Source: Hermatobates lingyangjiaoensis (lineage: Eukaryota > Arthropoda > Insecta > Hemiptera > Hermatobatidae). Taken from it: 64,000 bases of DNA. Shown one piece after another: positions 27,066 to 40,100 of this stretch. The notes beneath the pieces are model-generated. The model was not told the origin of the DNA. It saw only the letters and a program-made list of their open reading frames with translations, and did not search any database. Where the stretch lies: assembly GCA_026182355.1 (NCBI GenBank), contig JAPFBL010000002.1, positions 1,736,001-1,800,000 on the forward strand. Direction: 5' to 3'. Made by a program: the position numbers and the translations under genes. Position 1 is the first letter of the stretch. Each line of letters begins with the position of its first letter.

Positions 27066-28199
27066 TGTAGCTCCAGACTTACAAAATAAAATAAAAATAA
27101 TCACATGAATTGCAAGCTTCCAAATTTTAGAACAAGGTCATTTATCTGGTATACTTATGAGTAAAAATTAATAATAAATCCCGTAAAAATAAGCTGCCTG
27201 TCAGTAAGAAGCCAGTTAAGAATAAATGGATATCTGGGAACAAGACAATACAAAGGAATATGATAGTGTATTGTTGGAAAAGGTTGAAGCCAAAAAAAAC
27301 CTGCGGTTTGGAGCAATTTTGCACACATGTCCAAACTTTATCAAAGATGTAACTGATGAATGGGTAAAAATGAAAGTGGACATTAAGTGGCTAAAATATT
27401 GGGTCTGCTTTGGTCTAAAAAGCTCATTCTAACTGACTTTAAAATTTGTGAAAAAAAATAATAAACATCAAAGGAAGTATTTAATATCTATGTTGAATAT
27501 TACTAGAGATCGTCATCTTAATTACCATTTGTGCATGGTACAATTAATACAAATAATAAAAACTCTAAAAAATGTTTTAGATTTAATGATAATAACAACA
27601 ATGTTATTATCATTAAATAATATAATTAACTTGATTATCTGTAAGTTAGATAAATCTTCAAATTCAAAATCTCGATATTACCTCTATACGATAGACACAT
27701 TAAAATAAATCATAAAAAATTAAAACCAAAACTTAATTGAGTTTTGAATGAGCTTGATATATGTTAATTTTTTTTGACATTGACACACAATTTTATTAGA
27801 ACCTTCATTACAAGAAAGTTACATATACCTATAAGTTTAGTGAGGTTTAGTTATTTGTTATTAAAGGCCATTCATTTTACACTACTGATGCATAGTCATT
27901 GACACAGTGTTCAACATGGATTTCATTCAGTCAGTTTGTTCTGTTGCACGCAAATAGCCTGGGTTTAATAGGCCACCACCTTATTATCTGCACATGGTCT
28001 TATTTGATAATAGATCAATACATTGAGTATAAGTGATGACACTTTTTTTTATTTATGCCAATTCCTTTTTTAAATGAATAGATATGAATTCCTTTTCTTC
28101 ATTATTTAGTAAAAAATATTTTTTTTTATATTCAATAAAATATTTTAAATAGCTTAATATCAATATAAAGCAAACAAATAAATGAAAGGAGAAATAACA

Positions 28200-29345
28200 A
28201 TTAAACTCACTTCAATATTTAAATATTGTCGGTATCAGGAGCAGAAAAAGAAGAAGAGGAGTCACTGGCAAGAAGCTACGTATACGTGTTTAGAGATAAA
28301 TCTTTCAGCTTCGTTTTTCTTTAGACATAAATTTTATAGGCAAAAGTCTGGTTTAGCTATGGGAAATTGTCTATACTCAGTTCATAGTAATATATTTATG
28401 GAACGTTCTGAAATGAAATTTCTCCTTAAGATCTTACCAACAAATGGTAAATGGCTTCGATACGTGTATGATGTTTTGTGTGTTTGGCCAGATAATGAAT
28501 GCGTTGCAGGTTTTTGAACACCCTTAACAAATGGGTTCCGTCCATTGAATTCACTTTAGAAGTTGAAAGTAATAAGAAGCTACCTTTTCTAGATTTATAT
28601 TTACATCGTTATGAGGACAATCTTAAATTCAGTATCTATAGAAAACTTTATGTTCCTTCTTATGTTCATTTTTTCTCCTCTCATCCTTCTAATGTTTAAA
28701 AAGCGGTGTTCAGAAATATGTTCTTACGAGCATTCAAATTGTGTAGTGAAGATTTCATCAATGAAGAAATTGAACATATATATCAAATAGCCTCATCATT
28801 AAGGTATCCTAAAACACTAATTGATAATCTATTGAAAAAAAAAACAAAGAGTCCTTGAAAACTGGAGTTGAGGAGGAATCCTTCATGAATAGAAATCTAT
28901 TGGTTGTGCTCTTCAGACAACCTCTAAAAATATTTCAGTTTTTTTGAAAAAACTTGATATCTCAGTTGTTTTCAGTAATGGTGGTAAATTATTAAACAGA
29001 CTTGTCAATAATTGTGAAAGGAAAGAAAAGGAAGGCTGTGTTTATAGGATTCCTTGTGAAGGTTGTGACTCTTCATATGTTGGACAAACAGGCAAAAGTT
29101 TACTAACTAGAGTGAAGCAACATAAATATTCTATGAGGAGGAAAAAAGAGTCAAGTACTTTGTTTTAACATATTAATTTAAATAATCATTCCATAAAATA
29201 GGAAGGTTCCAAAGAATTAATATTTCTTTAATCTGATGTTGAAAGAAACTTAAATTGTTGTAATTTAAACTTTCGTTTCCATTTTAGTAACACAGTACTT
29301 GGTGCATCGTTGATTGTTTACATTGGTGATTTTATTAATTAATAG
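28200..29345 (+). pseudogene. Penelope-like element family C, C-terminal half (decayed)
   Basis: Plus-strand pieces in changing frames, in order. RT motif B is GLAMGNCLYSVHSNIFMER (~28350-28420), where the family norm is GLAMGNPLSPVLSNI. Motif C is RYVYDVLCVW (~28455), where the first catalytic Asp of YVDD is Tyr. Then come LPFLDLYLHRYEDN, IYRKLYVPSYVHFFSSHPSN (~28570-28697), a thumb segment with FRNMFLRAFKLCSEDF, and the GIY-YIG nuclease YRIPCEGCDSSYVGQTGKSL and VKQHKYSMRR (~29040-29140). Stops and frameshifts kill it. It ends 24 bases from the donor of the exon at 29369-29578, on the intron side, in the opposite orientation to the gene. Confidence 0.85.
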
Positions 29346-29368
29346 GCACTAGAGAAGAGGGTACTTAC

Positions 29369-29578
29369 GGGTAGGGGGGCAGTGGTGGCCTGGGAAGGCG
29401 GCAGGTCCAGGTCGAGGAGTGGCGGAGGCAGGAGTGCGGTGACTGCCTGGGCTGGGGCAGTGGCCTGCAGGCGGAACGACTCCTGTCGACGGACCTGCGG
29501 CGTCTCCGGCCGGTCTCCCTTCTGCGGCTGCCCGTCCTCCGTCGTGATGTTCAACACGCCGTCTGTACAGCCACCAAT
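29369..29578 (-). CDS. Internal exon of an unidentified minus-strand host gene
   Basis: A 210-base block, about two-thirds GC in a 30% GC region. It is bounded on the minus strand by ...TTTATTTTGAG acceptor and CTACCC|GTAAGTACC donor. It is exactly 70 codons, phase 0 at both ends. The peptide begins IGGCTDGVLNITTEDGQPQK, has a basic RRQESF site (a typical Ser-phosphorylation or 14-3-3-like context), and continues as an Ala/Pro/Leu-rich segment with PPPLLDLDLPPSQ. Low-complexity Pro/Ala content suggests a disordered cytoplasmic or nuclear linker. The polypyrimidine tract is weak, so the 5' boundary is less certain than the donor. The opposite strand is also open for 68 codons, but it lacks splice sites. 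The protein family is not recognised. Confidence 0.6.
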
Positions 29579-29589
29579 CTCAAAATAAA

Positions 29590-30681
29590 CTCTCATACTT
29601 TCCTATTATTTTTAATTTTCTTTCGGGCTGGCTTCTTATTGTACACTGAATTTTAAATTAAAATTAATTTTCTCAAACATTTTCATCCCCATTAACACTG
29701 GCGAAAATATACATTTACCAATTTCTGAATATTAATTCACCGTCTATGATGTCTTTACGTTGGTTTGGGGAAAACAAATTAATCGGATAAAAAAATTATA
29801 ACCTCCACAGAGAATAAAACCAATAACCTTAAATTTCTTTAATATCAGATTTTATATTCTTATTACACTATAAGAACAAATCTTATAATATCACTGGTGG
29901 CAAAATCATAACTAATTTCATAATCAGAACTTTTTAAATCGCTATTATTGATAGTATCAAATATATTATCAATATTGTAAAATATACCGTCATTCTGCAT
30001 ATGTTCTTTTCATAGTGGGATTGCTTTCGCAACTTGTCCATGGCCCATAACAAACTGAATGTTATTTTTGTATTATTCTGTTATAGCATGAGAATAAAAA
30101 GCTTTCCCTTGCTCCATTATTGCCTTCCTATTTCACGCATCATAAATGATATTATCTTATTTTATGGAAAGAATCACATATACGTTTCTTCAATTACTGT
30201 CTAATTTTAAGTAGATTTAATTTAATTAACTATATTTAATCATTGAAGTAGATGATAATGAACGAGCTTTCAATATATACAGAAAACCAACAATTATACC
30301 AGAACTATGCTTAATACCTCCTTATATTTCACACACAAAAAAATGAATTAAAACTTATGAAAGAAATCACTGTTAACAATAGGGACATTTATAAATAAAT
30401 ATAAAAATATAAAGACCAGCAGTTTGTCTGAGGGTCCATGCGTACAATAAAAATGCCAAATAATATCAAATTTAAATATACATTTTTTCTGGTCAGGTTT
30501 GGTGTTTGGTTAATTACAAATTTTATTCTCTGCAATTTTATTATATAATTTTTTATATGCGACGTCATCTATGGCCTCAAATCTTAAGCAGCTGTGAAGT
30601 TAAATACATGCATATTATTATTATCATGGGTTAATAATAATATTATTATATTACATTAGATATTATTATAAGCAATTTCCT
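29590..30681. other. AT-rich non-coding stretch
   Basis: Nothing recognised. It presumably lies in an upstream intron of the minus-strand gene. Confidence 0.35.
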
Positions 30682-30855
30682 TCATATCTCGTATCCTGTT
30701 GGTGGAGTTGTCAGACCAGTTTTGCAGAGGCCATGTCATAGATTGGGACCAACTTAGACTTTAGTTGGTTAGTTAGTTAGAGTTAGCCCCATTTTATCAT
30801 ACAGCGTTTATGTGAAACCGATCGGACAGCTACACCAACAAGATACGAGATATGA
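30682..30855. repeat. PLE-type inverted foldback, 174 bp
   Basis: The left end TCATATCTCGTATCCTGTTG pairs with the right end, whose inverse is TCATATCTCGTATCTTGTTG. Similarity continues inward for ~45 bases, then loosely to a GTTAGTTGGTTAGTTAG-like centre. The right side reads outward GTGAAACCGATCGGACAGC. The left, read outward on the minus strand, has CTATGACATGGCC then AAAACTGGTC. The ends resemble those of the foldback at 35170, so they are related families. Confidence 0.75.
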
Positions 30856-31203
30856 TGCATTTTTATAAAAATATTAGCTGGAGAATTATTATTAGTAGTA
30901 TCACAGAAGTCTCTAGTAGCAATTGAAAAAGAATGTACCCCACTACTTCGTAATTTTTCATCTCTACCTGGATGTGGAGGTCCAAAACTCGTCAATAGGG
31001 AAGAAAAATACGAAGGACCATGGAGAATAAAAAAAAATCTCCATGGTTATTTTTTATTATTTTTTTATATATTTTTTTATATATTTCATTAGTTATAATC
31101 GTAAAAGTGTGCAATTTACGTTTGAATATTACTTTTTAATATTCACCTGTTACTGAAGCAGGAACTATTTTCAAACAACTAGTATTTAATTGGTTTCACT
31201 ATA

Positions 31204-31220
31204 TTAGGTTAGGTTAGGTT
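31204..31220. repeat. Short TTAGG tract (3.4 units)
   Basis: Three and a half TTAGG units on the plus strand. TTAGG is the usual arthropod telomere repeat. Here it is more simply the simple-repeat tail of the neighbouring SINE. It offers a weak hint of an arthropod host. Confidence 0.6.
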
Positions 31221-31529
31221 GCAGTGGTAGTCCCACAAGGAAACACACGTAGCTCGAGCATTGGCCCTTTGTGATAGTACACAATGAAGATTAATTATAC
31301 GGTGGGAGTCCTAAATTTTGCCTAACTCAAGTGTATTTGAAGTAGGAATCTTTAACAAGTAAATGACAGCGTACAGCTCGGGACCGATGGTTTAACGTCC
31401 TTCTCCGAAGGACGACGTGCTCAAATTTATTCACCTCCCGCTTGAATAAATCGAGGGCCAGGTGGGGATCAAACCCCGATCCTATCAGTTCAGAGGCGAG
31501 TACGCTAACCATTGAGCTAACCTGGCCCC
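31204..31529 (-). repeat. tRNA-derived SINE, copy A (best preserved)
   Basis: The minus strand reads GGGGCCAGGTTAGCTCAATG (A box TAGCTCAATGG), ACTCGCCTCTGAACTG, then B box GGTTTGATCCC (31465-31475). The body includes CCTTCGGAGAAGGACGTTAA and ends with ATTTAGGACTCCCACCG. After that comes ~80 bases of unrelated or tail sequence, closing with (ACCTA)-type repeats next to 31204. Intact pol III boxes suggest transcription was possible. Confidence 0.85.
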
Positions 31530-32194
31530 TTTTCACTAAACTACTTTCTATGAATTAAGAACTGTAAGTTAATTAATAATAATTGTTTAAAGGCCACATT
31601 TATAGTGCTGATCCAGACGCAGAAAGCTCGACAGTCATTTGCCACTCATTTCAGTTATGAGCATGACACATTACGGAATTTGTATTAATTGTTATAAACT
31701 ATTGTTTTTAAAATTTATGCATACAACCACATACTCAAAGATAGCTTTTTTTTACTATCTATATCAATTATATTTTTTATTTAATAACTTATTTCAATGA
31801 TTACGGTTCACTTGAAGTTTGGCTTTAACAATCTAACATAAAGAAGTGTCAAACACGTATACCAGCATTTAAAACAAAGAAACGAACAAGAAATTTAATT
31901 TAATGACTATTATTATTATCTTTCACTTGAGCGAAGCAATGGTGGACTGCTTGTTAATGAATAACTATTAGAAAATAGAATGCGGAATGGAAAGTAACTA
32001 TAATGACCTAAGCAAACCAACTTTTATGAAAATAGTAAATTTATTACCTTTACCTACATAGGAAAAAAAGACAATAATGCCATCAAACTTGTCATAATAT
32101 AATAATATTATATAATAACAGCAGACGAAAAGAACTTTGAAACTGAGGTATCAAGAAAATATTTATGCCTTAAAACATGAAAGAATTTTGATTA

Positions 32195-32400
32195 ACCTAC
32201 ACTCAAATTTACTACAAGTAAACATCATAGCAAACTCGTTAACAACCAATATATATTCTGTTTTAATTGATGTGGCTATACGTCTATTTTAATCAATATG
32301 TATCATTTGTTTACGTGTGACTACAATCATTTTATTCGTTATAAAAAACGTGAAATCATTGATGGATCTGAAACGTTATTAATATTATTAACCTGAGGGA
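32195..32400 (+). repeat. Dispersed repeat family epsilon, copy
   Basis: Begins AACCTACACTCAAATTTACT, has ATCATAGCAAACTCGTTAAC, and ends near CATTGATGGATCTGAAACG. The order and spacing resemble 47700-47945. Confidence 0.55.
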
Positions 32401-35169
32401 CTGAATCTCATCGGACTCGTACAATCTCCAGCCACATCTGTCATATTGTGCATTTCATTATAACTAAATTATAATCACACTTCACATTTAGTTCTTTAAT
32501 GATAAATGAACATAACACCCCTTCCTTGTATAGTTTTAGACATAATTCCAATAAGATTGGTTCAAATACAAATATAGTTTGATCAAAGGTTTCTACCTCT
32601 TCTAGACATTGAGTCTGCATTCTTAGTATCCTGTCAAATACAGCTTCTATTCATAGCAGTTAAGTAGACAATTGATTTTTTACAAATACATTTAAATTCT
32701 CTCTTTGAATATATAACATTCTTTACAAATGTAAGTACAGTTAGAACGAAAGTTTTAAACTAAATTGGACTCAGTTCTTCTTGACATCCTTTAACTGTTT
32801 TCTTATTGATTTATTTTTCAGTTTCAATCCTCTGAAAGGTGAAACGCTTAGTGTGAAATACTTGAGAATGGAGGATATCTGTATAGTTCCAAATATTTCT
32901 AAATTGTTTACTAACTCATCACCTTCCTTCTAGGTTTTCAGATGAAAAACAAAATTAACAATTTTCATTTTTAATTTATTAAATGACCTTTCATTATATC
33001 AGACTAGATCTATTCTATTGAAATCAGAAAGTACTCAATCGAAGTGATAATTTTAGTACACTTTAAGGCATCTCTTAAAATATAATCGATGAAGGGTGTT
33101 TCATCCAACAAAATGTAGGTCTTTCATTATTTTAATATTTTTGATATTTCATTTCCCATATAGGTATTTTCATTTAAAAAAATAAACAGAAAATAATTTC
33201 TTTTGATACAAAATGTCTAAATGAGAGATATTTATTAGTCCTTAAACCTGAAGATAGCCCAGACAGTGATTTAACCAGATATTCCTATAGATGCTTGTTT
33301 TTGTATATCATACAACCAATTACTATAATCTCATTGGTTTTACTACAGCAGTAATAACATCTTTGTAAAGCAAAAGTAAAGATTTCCTGTAAAACTCCAT
33401 CTGCTGCGAAATTAACTCTTCCAGTAATATTAACCTGTCTTTTCCAATTTAATCTTCCATCTAAAGACCTCCTAAAGTATGCCTGTAACTTAGGTTAATC
33501 TTTTTTCTCCTTCACGCAGGTATAAGGACTGTTTTAAGTTGATTTATACCCAGTCGTTTCTCCTTTGAATATATAACATTCTTCACAAATATAAGGACAG
33601 TAAGAACAAGAGTTTTAAACTAAATTGGACTCATCTCTTTTTTTTTGACCATCTTTCAAACATTTTGAATTTTGTGGCATTATCAGAATAGGCAGTACCA
33701 CTAAGCAATATTCTTCTTCTAATAAAAGGTTTCCTGAATATCCTTGCGTATCAAAGCCATTGGAATATAGCGTATTCAGTAGGTCATTCACAACTACTCA
33801 CTAGATTAGAAGTGATAGCACACCTCCCTTAAAATATCCTTTTCTGTTCACAACTCTGATACATCCAATACTTATACTAATTATTCTCTTACAATATTAG
33901 TGTAAATATTCTATAGTTTCTGGATTAATTAATATAAATTAATAACATTCATAATTTGAAGGCGTCTGTCATGAGCTCCTCCTACATTCAATAAAAATTC
34001 TTTTAAGTCTTTGAAATATTTTTATTTTTTAATAAAGATATATGAAGAAAACTTTCAGATTCATCGAATCACCAAAGAAGTAGCTTAAAATTAGCTACTT
34101 ATTCTAATTTTATGTAATAAAAAACTAACAAGTGCATTTCCCATACTTCAATATTAACCAAAAATCAGTTTGTTCGTTAACGCACCAATAACTACATCCG
34201 ACGTTAAAAGTTTTGTTCAAGGGTGGACCATCGGGATTACTTTGATTAATTGAACACTTTGTTCGACAACTATACATCATATCATAAAATGTTCATAAAA
34301 TGTTTGTTTTATGGGTATTAATTTTTTACATTTAACAATTTTATTCTTCTAACATATCATATTAACTCATTAAAACTACTCAATTTGTTTTTAATAAACG
34401 ACTAAATAACACTTTTATTCCACTTAAAAATATTATTTAATATAAATAATATATAGAAATCAATATAAACAATGTACTCGGACAAAGTACAGTAGACGAT
34501 CTATTATTCCAAGACAAATTTTCGGTTTTTATAGATACATTGCTTTTTTTCGGTGTTAGTAATTTTATTAATTATTTTAATTTTTTAACAAAATTTCATG
34601 GTCTATAGATACAAAAAACATTTTCTGAAAACATAGAATATATCATAATGTGTCCTTTGGTTTTAGGTAATTATGGAAAAATTTAACTCAACATAGTGTT
34701 CCCACATGAAGTACTATTTTTAGGCGTAATTTATTTTGTTCCGTCAAACAGTATGGTTTGTATCAACCTTACTTTCAGATTGAATTATAAGTAAAAAATT
34801 TTAAATTTTATTAAAAAAAAATCTTTCCAGCATCTTTTAAAATCTGAGTTTTGTTTTACTCGTACATATTGAATGTGTCACTTCAATCATAATGAAAAAA
34901 TTTCAAATTTCCAGAATTATTAATTTGGGGAAAAAAATGTTGACCAAAAAAAGTTACTTTCCTATCATGGAATATTACCAAACAATAACAATTTTAACAA
35001 GCAATAGGGGGCATCAAAGCTATACAGCCGGCCCATTATTGAGCAAAATATTATTTTGATCAATCAAAGATTGTAGACTGCAGCATCTCAAAAACTTTTA
35101 GATACATACCCACCTACCTTTTACACACATAGAGACATCATCGAGAAAACGTAAAAAAAATTTTACATA
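32401..35169. other. AT-rich stretch with an internal repeat
   Basis: AATATATAACATTCTTTACA with AGTTTTAAACTAAATTGGAC (32706-32770) recurs at 33567-33630, suggesting an old ~860-bp tandem duplication or two copies of one repeat. No coding domains recognised. Confidence 0.45.
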
Positions 35170-35542
35170 CCTCGTCTATCGCTGTTGAAGTCGTCCGACC
35201 GGTTTCACAATGGCTGCATCATCAATGGGACTAACATAACCTTTCAAAATCACGGATATAAATACCTATTTTAACTCAATGGTGCCAATATATATGCCTA
35301 AACTCCCTACCTAACAGTTTTATTTTATTTTATTTTGTTTAATCGGTCTTTTGTCTTTTAAACTTTATGTCATCTCTGTCCTGTCCGTCCTGTTGTCTTT
35401 TCAGTTTTTTATTGGTTTAAATATTATAACTGCCTGGTGATTAATTTTTTCGTTTGTTAGGTTATCAGTATCTTTGTGTCTATATATTAATTATGCAGTC
35501 ATTGCGAAACCGGTCAGGCGACTTCAACAGCGATAGACGAGG
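35170..35542. repeat. PLE-type inverted foldback, 373 bp
   Basis: The left end CCTCGTCTATCGCTGTTGAA and the inverted right end are identical for the first 30 or so bases. They stay ~88% alike over 54 bases (left GTCGTCCGACCGGTTTCACA, right GTCGCCTGACCGGTTTCGCA). Read outward, the left arm has ATTGATGATGCAGCCATTG then TGAAACCGGTC, a GATGA-hairpin-GAAA order. The centre is unrelated AT-rich DNA. No transposase is present. Confidence 0.8.
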
Positions 35543-36956
35543 CATGACTGTTGATAATAATATCTTAAATATTATTGTGTTTCAAAAGTAAACAGTATGT
35601 CATAATGGGTCCGTAATTTACTTTAAAAATCTCACTTACGGACATTTTTGAGATAATATTAATAATAATAATATTATTAATATTAATTAACATTAACGTA
35701 ATATTAATAATATCCTAATAATAATATTAGGACTCGTATTCCAATGTTTAACCTAACTTTTTGAAACTACAATTTCAAGAAAGAATTATAAGAACGGCGT
35801 GGTAAAAATTGAACCCCAAATAACAATAACTGTTGACTAATATAAGAAAGTATTAATAGTGTCCTAAATTAAATATTTGATAATTATATAAGAACATTTG
35901 TCAGAAAAAGGTATTATTCGTCATTGCTACAAAGGAATGAATAAATTATAGATTTAAGAGGAAAACAGTTCCTTGGTTCCTTGGTTGTTTGTTTTTGTAG
36001 ATAATTATTAATGGATGTTTTCATACTTTGTTATCAATATAGTTTAATTTTATAAATAAATATGAGGTATTTTAATTTATATATGTACAATTATTCCTAT
36101 TTCTACATTTAGTACAAAATTATTTCATTTAGAAGCACTAAGAAATTATAATTCACAAATGTCAGGAAAAAAAATATTATATCTGCATGACACGTTCTAA
36201 TATTTTTTGAATTTTTATTTAAGCTGTTTGGATAAGCTAGTTAACTATAAATATATATTTAAATAACTCTTTTATAATCTTTACTTCTACCTTTCAGTTT
36301 GAATGATGGGAGTTTTATTATCGATATTAAGAAGTTTGTTTGCTATTTCATTACTAAACAATATAAAACTTTACTGACAATACATGTTTCTCATCGCAGT
36401 AATAAAGTTAGTCAAGTCATAACTTCAACTGTTCTGTCAATTGCCCATTTGTTACAAGTATAATCCAGATTTATGTATTTCTCTTCCTTCTTCCTCCCAC
36501 AGCTTGCTTGCCTTAACAATGTGAATAGAATTTATAGAGTAGTAGCACTATAACAGAACTCAAATAGTGTTACATCAAAAATATAAATCACCTCATTCAT
36601 GAAACACTAACAGTTAATTCATATAAATCTTCCACAACTGAACTAAAAAAGTCAAATACTGCTCTTAATGGTTAAAATGGTTCCAATAAACACTGTTTTA
36701 TATTTTTTTTTTGGTTGTAAGATGGGAAAGCATGAAATAAATAACTAATGCCAATTATTATTAAACAGATAAACTCTTCATCTCTTCATCAAATTATAAT
36801 ACCTATAGCAAGGCCACATTTCTTAATTATGTAGAAAACTCTGAAGAATAACGGTCATAAAGCTGACGAGAACAGTAAATGGCCGTACAATTAATACATT
36901 ATTATTATTATTATAAGGGTAATTAACTTAAAACTTATTCCTTTTTTTATTGTTGC
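35543..36956. other. AT-rich non-coding stretch
   Basis: Only short ATT-rich near-palindromes (35640-35740) are seen. No gene. Confidence 0.35.
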
Positions 36957-37185
36957 ATTGAGAGTCTTAAATTTTGCCAATCTCAAGTCTATTACTAGTG
37001 GGGATCTTTAACTAATATCTGATATTCTACAGGCTAGGGACTGACTTCTTAACGTTCTCTCCAAGTGATGAGGTCGTCAGATTTGTTCACCTCCCTTGTG
37101 AAAGAAGTCGAGGGCAGAGAGAAAATCGAACCCTGATCTATCATCCCAGAGATCAATACAAAGACTATTGTGCTACCGTGGTCCC
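36957..37185 (-). repeat. tRNA-derived SINE, copy E (diverged)
   Basis: The minus strand starts GGGACCACGGTAGCACAATA and has CAGGGTTCGATTTTC as a decayed B box. It then continues with GGAGAGAACGTTAAGAAGTC and ends AAAATTTAAGACTCTCAATG. Clearly the same family as copy A but older. Confidence 0.72.
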
Positions 37186-40100
37186 TAACTTTACACTTTT
37201 TATGTTTGAATTAATATTAACAAGTAGATATAAATGTACTGAAAATTCAATAATAGGAACCTCTGTAATAGGAGATTACAAACATTGGTAACCTTTAATA
37301 AGTATTAAATGTACAGGTTATAGGCATGACATAATATTAAATTGCATAATAATTTCACATATATCATTAAGTTTTGGGAATATATAGGAACTGTAGGAAA
37401 TATGGGAAATACATATGTGAGAACTGAGACATTCCATTATATGTTTCACATAAACCTTAGGCAAAGCCGCGCTGATAGATCTGCACTTATTCATATTTTC
37501 TTCAAATTAGCTTTTTAATCTTCTTTAGTAACACAATCATTATTCCAAACAAACAAAATAAGATGTTTAAAATTGTCTTCATTGTTCACTCGCTGGGATT
37601 ACAATTAAATATCTTTGTACTTGTTATCCCGATATATGTAGAGAGCAGGAATACATAGACCCTGAGTTTCAATAATCATATTTTATCATTTCTTCAGTGC
37701 AATATGTTTCAAATAATATCATGCAAGCTAGTTTAAAGAAGATTTTACATTTAATATTGTGTTATATATCTCTAAAGCAGTATGCTTTGCAGATTCCGTT
37801 TTAACCCTTCTCTCATTTATTATCATCCAGACTTCGAATATGAGTCAAAATATTTCATTCTTGAATAACATTTTCATTCTGACTCTAAGTCAGACATAAA
37901 TTTACTCTAAGTAAAAACAAATTTACTACTAACTGTGACTCATATGTTTATGTTTTCATTTTTAACTCCATGCACGATTTCAAGAAGGTCCTCATCATGG
38001 TGAAATTTTTTATGATTCATCTAGAATTTTTTACTAAGTAGAAAATATATAATATAATATTTACTATAAATTAAATAATAAACCTGAGAGTAATATATAG
38101 CTTGTTAATTATCCTATTATTATTAGTTTAATGAACTGTTAAGTAAGAGCAGTTAACTCATTGTAAAAATACTTTCATCCCTTATAATGGACTAGTTTTT
38201 GGGATATTGACATTAGTGAGTCACAAAAATACGAACGAAAAAGTCATAAAGTTATAGCTATTTATGGATGAGATTGAAAGGTAATTGGTTAATTGTGATG
38301 TCTATTCACTTTGTTTTTGATATGTTATTTAATCATATATATTGATTTGTCATACCATGGTGCAAAAAGATGTTTATCAGTTGAATGAGTTGAGTTCTTT
38401 TGATTTTTCCAAGGATTTATTCAATTTTTCAAGCTCCTGTAATTGGAGCTATATTTCAATGATGAGGTTATATGGTGTCCATAAGTGCTTATTTATTAAA
38501 CTAGCAGCCAATGGTGACAGCCTTTTATGATATAGTTTGCTGGCATGTTTGTTAACGTTATTCAAGCTGAATGGAGAATCAAACCCACATAGACATGATA
38601 ATGTTAATCTAGTTTTACTTTAAAAAATTTGTGGTCGGTAAATCATCTTCTATTCCAGTTATACCATAACAAAGACTACAAACTTAAGCTTCTTTGAAAC
38701 TAAAATACTTGACCAAACTGTTTAATTTTTACAAAAAGTCTTTACTCAAACTTTACTACCTATACGTGCCTCACCTAAGCCTTGCGCTAAATCACGCTGT
38801 TAGTGTTTTGCACTAGTCTTGTATTTGCTCCTTAATTATCTTTTCAATTTTTCTAAATAACAAAATCATCAATCAATGTAAATAAAATAAAACAGAAAAA
38901 ATTGGTCTCCTGTCTCAACAGTTCTCCTTATAATTTATTTAAGTAACAGAGAGGTCGTTTATAAGAGGAAGGGGATTAGAAAGTCTGTTCACACTTGGAG
39001 GGTGAGTAGTCCTGATGGATTTGAGTACATCACAACAGTTTTAAAACGCTCTCAATCTTCTCTGAGTAAACTAAATTTTCTTTTGTTTAAGAAGAGCTTC
39101 TGCAACTTATAGTCTGTGTTCATCTCCGTTCTTTAATATTGTTTTTAATTTATGTCAGTATAAATTGGTGTTATGTATATACTCCATATGTTTGTAACAC
39201 TACATCTATTAGGTACAATTTAAGTTTAGCTGACTGGAATTTGTAGTCATATTCAGGGCTACATAAGGTGGTTTGTAAACAATGTACGAGTGTTTGTGAG
39301 TTTTCCAGTCCCAGTACGCACATTTCTGAGTAGACTAGGTTTATTCTAACCAGTGAAAAGTTCTTCTTTTTGTCGCTTTTTGACTGCTAACAGCGTGACT
39401 TTTATAAGAAGTTTCCACAGTGACTTTTTGATTTATTCTTTTCTTTTAATATAGCTATTAAATATATTTTTATAAATCCTTTCATCCAACAAGTGCTTAT
39501 ACAGCAACCTAATTCTATATAGTTCTGATAGATTAATTAAAGTAAGTTATTTAAGAATGGTTTTCAATTTGACAAATGAGATCAATCATTAAAACTGGAT
39601 ATATTGTTTAATAGCTTATTTGATAATATTTCAAAAGAATACTTACAGTAAACAAATTTTCTGTTTTTTCTAATATGACACAATATTTGAGGAAATTTGG
39701 ACATAAAATAAAAAAAAATAAAACAAAATAGAACAATTTAATCAACGGAAAAATGGTTTGATGTTTCAACAAACTGCTAGTAAAAAAATAATTGTAATAA
39801 TTAGTGTGTGTTAAAAAAATTAATTAATTGTTAACATGATCAGAGAAGTTGAAACCTCAACAAGATTAATGCATTTTATATTATCGTACAAATGTGAAAT
39901 ATTTGTTTTTCTTAATTAACGCGAACCTTCAAAAAACGGTGAGACCTTTTCAATTTTAAATTACACACGCAACAGAATTATTTTTTCAATGTTTCTCCAA
40001 AATAAAGATCAAAGAAAACAAAACAATGAAAGGAAAATTCAAAACAATTAAATGAAACAATAACAATTAAAAGATATAGAATAATAAAATAATTTATTGA

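Noticed and set aside
27226..27432. 68-codon plus ORF, fairly normal composition
   Set aside because: No domain recognised and no splice signals in keeping with the frame.
29382..29588. Plus-strand ORF over the GC-rich block
   Set aside because: The minus strand has acceptor and donor with exact codon multiples. The plus frame has neither.
31204..31220. Interstitial telomere interpretation of the TTAGG run
   Set aside because: Only 3.4 units, positioned exactly where the SINE tail would be.
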